Positions 33,209 through 36,802 of a DNA stretch of 36,802 nt are shown in pieces. This DNA is from Spirochaetia bacterium. GTDB lineage: Bacteria; Spirochaetota; Spirochaetia; CADAEX01. Below the pieces are notes generated by a model. It ran no database searches. It was not told the DNA's origin and saw only the letters and a list, made by a program, of their open reading frames with translations. The DNA lies in NCBI GenBank assembly GCA_017535435.1, contig JAFXTY010000050.1, positions 69,211 to 106,012 of the forward strand. Direction: 5' to 3'. How positions within the stretch are numbered: position 1 is the stretch's first letter; every line of letters begins with the position of its first letter. A program made the position numbers and the translations under genes.

Positions 33209-33967
33209 TTACATCGAGAAACCTTCTCCCAGATATGTCTTCCGGGCCAGTTCGTTGGCAAGGATCTCTGCCCTGCTTCCTGCCACCATGATCTGTCCAT
33301 GGCTTATTATATAGGCTCTGTCGGTTATCTCCAGAGTGTCCCGCACATTGTGGTCTGTGATGAGCACTCCTATGTTCTTGGAGGCAAAGCTTTTGATTAT
33401 TCCTTTGATTTCTGCCACTGCGATAGGGTCGATGCCGGAGAAAGGCTCGTCCAGAAGCAGGAATTTGGGCTTCATGGAAAGGGCCCGGGCAATCTCGGTA
33501 CGGCGCCGCTCTCCACCGGAGAGGGTGAAGGCTTTCTGCTTTCGGATATGTCCTATGCCGAACTCCTCGATAAGGCTCTCCAGAAGCTGCTTTTTCTCCT
33601 TTCGGTTCAAGTCGCTCCGTGTCTCGATGATGGCAGCTATATTCTCCTCTACAGTGAGCTTGCGGAATATAGAGGCTTCCTGAGGAAGGTATGAGATACC
33701 CATCTGGGCCCTTTTGTACATAGGAAGCTTGGAAAGCTCTTTGTCACCAAGCATTATCTTTCCATCGGTAGGCTTTATGAAACCTGCTATCATATAGAAG
33801 GCAGTGGTCTTTCCGGCGCCGTTCTGGCCCAGGAATCCCACAATCTCTCCCTTGCTCATGGAGAAATCGATGCCTGCCACTGCAGTCTTTCTGCCGAACA
33901 TCTTCTTGAGGCCGTATACTGCCAGCTTTTCTTCCTTCAGGCTCTCTTCCTTCTGCTCTTTGCTCAT
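33209..33967 (-). CDS. lptB: LPS export ABC transporter ATPase LptB
   Basis: A 252-aa cytoplasmic ABC ATPase that powers lipopolysaccharide (or related glycolipid) extraction from the inner membrane. Walker A GQNGAGKT is at 47-54, the ABC signature LSGGERRRTEIARAL is of the LptB type, and Walker B LLLDEPFSGIDPIAV and the switch His in LITDHNVRDTLEI are all intact. It has a slightly long charged N-terminus (about 13 residues). The ATG overlaps the lptA stop by 4 bp. The membrane partners LptF and LptG are not in the window. It ends close to tRNA-Leu, tail to tail. Confidence 0.95.
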   Translation of the reverse strand: MSKEQKEESLKEEKLAVYGLKKMFGRKTAVAGIDFSMSKGEIVGFLGQNGAGKTTAFYMIAGFIKPTDGKIMLGDKELSKLPMYKRAQMGISYLPQEASIFRKLTVEENIAAIIETRSDLNRKEKKQLLESLIEEFGIGHIRKQKAFTLSGGERRRTEIARALSMKPKFLLLDEPFSGIDPIAVAEIKGIIKSFASKNIGVLITDHNVRDTLEITDRAYIISHGQIMVAGSRAEILANELARKTYLGEGFSM

Positions 33968-34671
33968 TCTGTCTTTTCCTCTTCTGCAGGCTCTTCTTCG
34001 GAATCCCCTGCCGGGGTCTCTTCCTCTGGCTTTTCATCGCCTTTATCTTCCTTCTCGGAGAAGATGGAGCCGGTGACCTTTCCTTCCAGTGTTATCTCGT
34101 CCTTGTCCAGGTCCACGATAATCCGCAGAGCCCGGTATTCATCGTTCTTCCAGAACACCACAGGCATACCGGTCAGCTCAAGTATATCATCATTCCGGTT
34201 GTAGCGGGCAAACTCGGAGCGGCACACCATATCATCCTTGAGGATGCGCACTCCGATCTGGATAAGGCAGGTCTCATCGCTTCCCATGTATTCCAGGAAG
34301 TTGCCTTTTACAATGACCTCGTTCTTCATATCTTCCATGACAGCGGCCCCCTCCACCCGGATTATGTCGTCCCTCCGGTTGAAGAAAAGGCGTTCGGCCT
34401 TGAGAGAGATTCCTTTCTCGTTGTCGATGACCTCTACAGTGCCTGTGCATTCTGCAAAGTCGTTGTCGCTGCCATAAATCTCTATATTATCAGCTTTTAT
34501 TCTGGTGGATGATGATATTATTCCTGCGTTTCCCTTAAGGGATGTGTGCTCTTTTCCCTTGCCCCGGCTGGAGGAGAGGGAGTCTCCGAAGAAGGAGAAA
34601 TCATCTGCGGCGTAGAGTGTGCTGCAGAGAAGGATGAGGGCAAGAAGGTCAATCAGTTTCTTCATCTTCAT
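33964..34671 (-). CDS. lptA: LptA/OstA-like periplasmic lipid-transport protein
   Basis: A 235-aa protein. A signal peptide (about 1-22, ending TLYAADD) is followed by an OstA-type beta-jellyroll at about 45-195, with repeats such as IKADNIEIYGSDNDFAECTGTVEV and LKAERLFFNRRDDIIRVEGAAVM. A Glu/Pro-rich acidic tail of about 35 residues is unusual for LptA. It would form the periplasmic bridge that carries LPS from LptC to the outer membrane. The ATG at 34671 has GGAGG 4 bp before it; an ATG at 34665 is an alternative. The frame runs further upstream, but that part overlaps lptC. It overlaps lptC by 23 bp and lptB by 4 bp. Confidence 0.85.
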   Translation of the reverse strand: MKMKKLIDLLALILLCSTLYAADDFSFFGDSLSSSRGKGKEHTSLKGNAGIISSSTRIKADNIEIYGSDNDFAECTGTVEVIDNEKGISLKAERLFFNRRDDIIRVEGAAVMEDMKNEVIVKGNFLEYMGSDETCLIQIGVRILKDDMVCRSEFARYNRNDDILELTGMPVVFWKNDEYRALRIIVDLDKDEITLEGKVTGSIFSEKEDKGDEKPEEETPAGDSEEEPAEEEKTE

Positions 34672-35245
34672 AGTACCTCCCTGATGCCTCTTCCAGGAAT
34701 ACGAAGGATTTTCCCTGGGCATCGGCAATGAAGCCGCGTCCTTTGACCATGGAGCCGTCCCCCTGCTCAATGGAGACCTCTGTGTCATCCATGCTCTTGA
34801 GTATCTTTGCCTCGTTGTTCCATTCCAGGTAGTCAGATTTCACCACAAAGTCCTGGGCTGTGGCGTTGAGTATGATCTTTCCGTCGAATATTATGTTATC
34901 TGTCTTTGAATCGTGGATTGCCCTGACTGCAGCTCCCTCGGTGCCGGTGGAGCCATCTGCTTTGTATTCCGTGAATCCGATGTTGTCGAAGTAGGTGAGC
35001 TTGGAGCTGTCAAAAAGTTCGGCATGGTCTGCGGAGAATGTATAAGAAACTTTTCCATCCCGGACCACCACCTGGGAGAAATTATCCAGCACGCTGTTAG
35101 GCACCTGCTCGTTCATCTCCTCCACCAGGTCTGCATCCTTGTAGTCAAGTTTACACCCGGCGCACAATAAAACAACTAATGAGACAGATACTAAAAATGT
35201 CCAAGACAGCTTGAGAAATTTCACTACCTTAATTATTTTATACAT
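34649..35245 (-). CDS. lptC: LptC-like LPS transport protein, possibly a lipoprotein
   Basis: A 198-aa protein. A basic start and hydrophobic segment (about 13-30) end in LLCAGC, which could be a relaxed lipobox or simply a membrane anchor. The soluble part has LptC/OstA-like strands: VVVRDGKVSYTFSADHAELFD, then YFDNIGFTEY, NIIFDGKIILNATAQDFVVKSDYLEWNNEAKIL. It would pass lipid from the LptB2FG transporter to LptA. The ATG at 35245 is chosen over a TTG at 35260; neither has a Shine-Dalgarno sequence. It is the first gene of lptC-lptA-lptB and is divergent from the DjlA-like gene. Confidence 0.8.
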   Translation of the reverse strand: MYKIIKVVKFLKLSWTFLVSVSLVVLLCAGCKLDYKDADLVEEMNEQVPNSVLDNFSQVVVRDGKVSYTFSADHAELFDSSKLTYFDNIGFTEYKADGSTGTEGAAVRAIHDSKTDNIIFDGKIILNATAQDFVVKSDYLEWNNEAKILKSMDDTEVSIEQGDGSMVKGRGFIADAQGKSFVFLEEASGRYYEDEETD

Positions 35246-35274
35246 AAAGGATAATGTCAATTAGTTATTTGTCC

Positions 35275-35303
35275 TTGAAATAACTCTATTTTTAAAATAT
35301 ACT
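35275..35303 (+). promoter_or_regulatory. Predicted promoter of the DjlA-like gene (TTGAAA / 17 bp / TATACT)
   Basis: TTGAAA at 35275-35280 and TATACT at 35298-35303 are 17 bp apart, each one base from consensus. The predicted start near 35310 gives a 20-nt leader with GGAGA before the ATG at 35330. Confidence 0.75.
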
Positions 35304-35329
35304 GTATATATAGGGTACAATGGAGAAGT

Positions 35330-36169
35330 ATGAGCGTAAAGGGTAAAGTAATCGGCGGAATCCTGGGATCTATGCTGGGCGGACCTTTCGGGGCTGTCCT
35401 TGGAGTTGCTATCGGTCACACTTTTGACCATGACAAGAACAAGCAGGAAGACCGTGAGTACCAATACATGCAGTCCGCAGGTCAGCAGGGGCACTCCTTT
35501 GGCCTGGGGCAGGCCCAGATGACATTCTTTGTTGCCACTTTCTCCATGCTGGGCAAGATGGCTAATGCAGACGGCAATATTTCAGATACCGAGCGCAGGA
35601 CGGTCCAGTTCTTTATGTCACAGGATCTGCGTCTTTCTGTACAGGATCAGGATTTTGCCATGCGTATATTTGATACAGCAGCAGTTTCAGGCGAATCCTT
35701 CGAAAAGTTTGCCGAGCAATTCTACCAGAGTTTCTACGGCGATCCTCAGATGATAGAGATGATGATGGATATCCTGGTGAGGGTTGCTATGGCTGACGGC
35801 GTTCTTTCCGATAAGGAGAACCAGTTCATAGCAAAGGCTGCCATGTGTATGCGGTATCCTGCCGGGAATGTGGAGTACCTGAAGACTAAGTACGGTTATC
35901 AGCAGAGAAGCCAGCAGAGTGGTTACAGCTCGGGCGCATCGGCTCGGTCTGACGCTGGTTCCCTGGCTGCGGCATATTCAATACTGGGGTGCTCATCATC
36001 GGACAGCGACGAGGATATCAAGGCAAAATATAAGAAACTCATAAAGGAGTATCACCCGGATGTGATTGCATCCAAGGGGCTCCCGGAGGAATTCATGAAG
36101 TTTGCCACCGAGAAATTCGACCAGATACAGAAGGCTTATGAAGCGATAAAAAAAGCACGCGGTTTATAG
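35330..36169 (+). CDS. djlA: DjlA-like membrane-anchored J-domain co-chaperone (TerB + DnaJ)
   Basis: A 279-aa protein with the DjlA plan. An N-terminal glycine-zipper membrane segment (about 5-30, GGILGSMLGGPFGAVLGVAIG) is followed by a TerB-like helical domain at about 60-185 with acidic metal-type loops (MANADGNISDTERR and MADGVLSDKE). A Gln/Ser linker leads to a C-terminal J domain at about 210-279 with the HPD motif in KEYHPDVI. The HPD stimulates DnaK ATPase. DjlA-type proteins act at the inner membrane. It has its own good promoter, and a histidine phosphatase gene follows after 26 bp. Confidence 0.9.
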   Translation: MSVKGKVIGGILGSMLGGPFGAVLGVAIGHTFDHDKNKQEDREYQYMQSAGQQGHSFGLGQAQMTFFVATFSMLGKMANADGNISDTERRTVQFFMSQDLRLSVQDQDFAMRIFDTAAVSGESFEKFAEQFYQSFYGDPQMIEMMMDILVRVAMADGVLSDKENQFIAKAAMCMRYPAGNVEYLKTKYGYQQRSQQSGYSSGASARSDAGSLAAAYSILGCSSSDSDEDIKAKYKKLIKEYHPDVIASKGLPEEFMKFATEKFDQIQKAYEAIKKARGL

Positions 36170-36195
36170 ATTAAATCAACCTTGGGAGGGGATTG

Positions 36196-36798
36196 ATGGA
36201 CAATATCACTAGGGTTTCAATAGTGCGCCACGGCGAGACAGAGTGGAACCTGGAAGACAAGATGCAGGGCATACTGGACAGCCCTCTTACACCTAAAGGA
36301 ATAGCACTGGCCAAAGAGCTTGGGGAAAAGCTTTCTGGCATGAAGTTCTCAAGCATCTACACCAGCGACCTGGGACGGGCCTGGGACACTGCAAAATATA
36401 TCAACGAGAAACTCAATCTGGAGATTGTGCCGGACAAGCGGCTGAGGGAGCGGGACATGGGAATCTTTGCCACCCACGACTGGGCTTATGTCAAGGAGCA
36501 CTATCCCGACGATTTTAAAAAAGCAGTAAGCGATGATATGGAATACCGGATCCCTGGCGGACAGAGCAAGCAGGATTACATCCAGATGATCCAGGAGTTC
36601 ATGACTTTTGTCACAGAAAAGCATCCTGGCGAGAATATTCTGGTGGTGACCCACCGGGGCTGGGTGGACTTCTTCATGCGTCTGGTGCTGGGAATCTCTG
36701 TGAATGCCCGCCGCTGCTTCAAGGTGGGAAACACAAGCCTCAACGTCTTCTCCTTCGAGAAGGGGCGCTGGATGCTGGAACGGTTTGGAGATCTTTGA
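36196..36798 (+). CDS. Histidine phosphatase superfamily protein (phosphoglycerate-mutase-like)
   Basis: A 200-aa protein with the catalytic RHGETEWN near residues 11-18, whose His would be phosphorylated. A partner Arg (SDLGRAWDTA), the acid-base Glu region LRERDMGIFA, and the second His in VVTHRGWVDFF are also visible. This fits a cofactor-dependent mutase-like phosphatase (GpmB/CobC/PhoE group); the substrate is unknown. A TTG one codon upstream is in frame, but the ATG at 36196 is chosen because GGGAGGGG lies just before it. It is probably co-transcribed with the DjlA-like gene. The stop lies 4 bp from the window end, so the gene is complete. Confidence 0.9.
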   Translation: MDNITRVSIVRHGETEWNLEDKMQGILDSPLTPKGIALAKELGEKLSGMKFSSIYTSDLGRAWDTAKYINEKLNLEIVPDKRLRERDMGIFATHDWAYVKEHYPDDFKKAVSDDMEYRIPGGQSKQDYIQMIQEFMTFVTEKHPGENILVVTHRGWVDFFMRLVLGISVNARRCFKVGNTSLNVFSFEKGRWMLERFGDL

Positions 36799-36802
36799 CA
36801 AC

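Noticed and set aside
34672-34788. Upstream extension of lptA by 39 residues
   Set aside because: The extension overlaps lptC and lacks a signal peptide; the ATG at 34671 has a strong ribosome site and starts a proper signal peptide.
1-36802. CRISPR arrays, rRNA genes, transposases and integrases
   Set aside because: None seen: no regularly spaced repeats, no rRNA-like sequence, and no frame with transposase or recombinase motifs.

Overview
The window comes from a diderm, probably anaerobic bacterium. An LPS-transport set (LptC-LptA-LptB), two Wzi-like outer-membrane beta-barrels, a small Omp85-like protein and UDP-galactopyranose mutase show an outer membrane with surface polysaccharide. 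Gene style and protein families suggest a gut-type spirochaete or relative, but this is an inference from proteins only; no rRNA is present. The host genes are tightly packed, with many 4 to 46 bp overlaps. Base composition is moderately GC-rich except for an AT-rich defence insert near 6.0-9.8 kb.

Layout. 1-2119 (minus): aminotransferase and D-2-hydroxyacid dehydrogenase. 2177-3181 (plus): pyrC. 3178-5250 (minus): LemA, TPM-domain protein and nucleotidyltransferase-like protein. 5332-5997 (plus): MmcQ/YjbR protein. 6065-9788 (plus): two-gene McrBC system with an EVE-like sensor domain. 9789-10033: intergenic DNA with an 80-nt structured repeat. 10034-11656 (minus): stand-alone adenylation-carrier didomain. 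11856-15302 (plus): full-length pyruvate carboxylase. 15363-23695 (minus): one long operon, prfA-prmC-rel-glf-wzi-like-wzi-like. 23760-24827 (plus): M29 aminopeptidase. 24828-26054 (minus): CNNM/CBS protein. 26103-27974 (plus): lysA and a lipoprotein. 28022-29036: an HTH-MNT/HepT toxin-antitoxin cassette bounded by 19-bp direct repeats, containing a second copy of the 80-nt repeat. 29074-30942 (plus): htpG. 30954-33064 (minus): Omp85-like protein and radical SAM enzyme. 33119-33202 (plus): tRNA-Leu(CAA). 33209-35245 (minus): lptC-lptA-lptB. 35330-36798 (plus): DjlA-like co-chaperone and a histidine phosphatase.

The most notable observation is the 80-nt element at 9951-10030 and 28932-29011. 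The two copies have the same length and a nearly identical core, and six base pairs differ between them on both sides in a way that keeps the pairing. That points to a selected hairpin (RNA or single-stranded DNA). Each copy is the next feature downstream of one of the only two defence-type operons in the window. The second copy and the toxin-antitoxin genes lie between 19-bp direct repeats, and the right-hand repeat supplies the apparent -35 box of htpG. A second observation is a set of genes with no Shine-Dalgarno sequence whose predicted transcription start falls on the A of the ATG. It includes a mirror-symmetric divergent promoter for prfA and the M29 peptidase sharing one palindromic -35 box.

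How genes work together. PrmC methylates the GGQ glutamine of the release factor PrfA encoded just upstream. Glf and the Wzi-like barrels fit surface-glycan supply and attachment. LptC, LptA and LptB form the periplasmic and ATPase parts of a lipid export bridge. MntA neutralises HepT. McrB and McrC form a restriction complex aimed at modified DNA.
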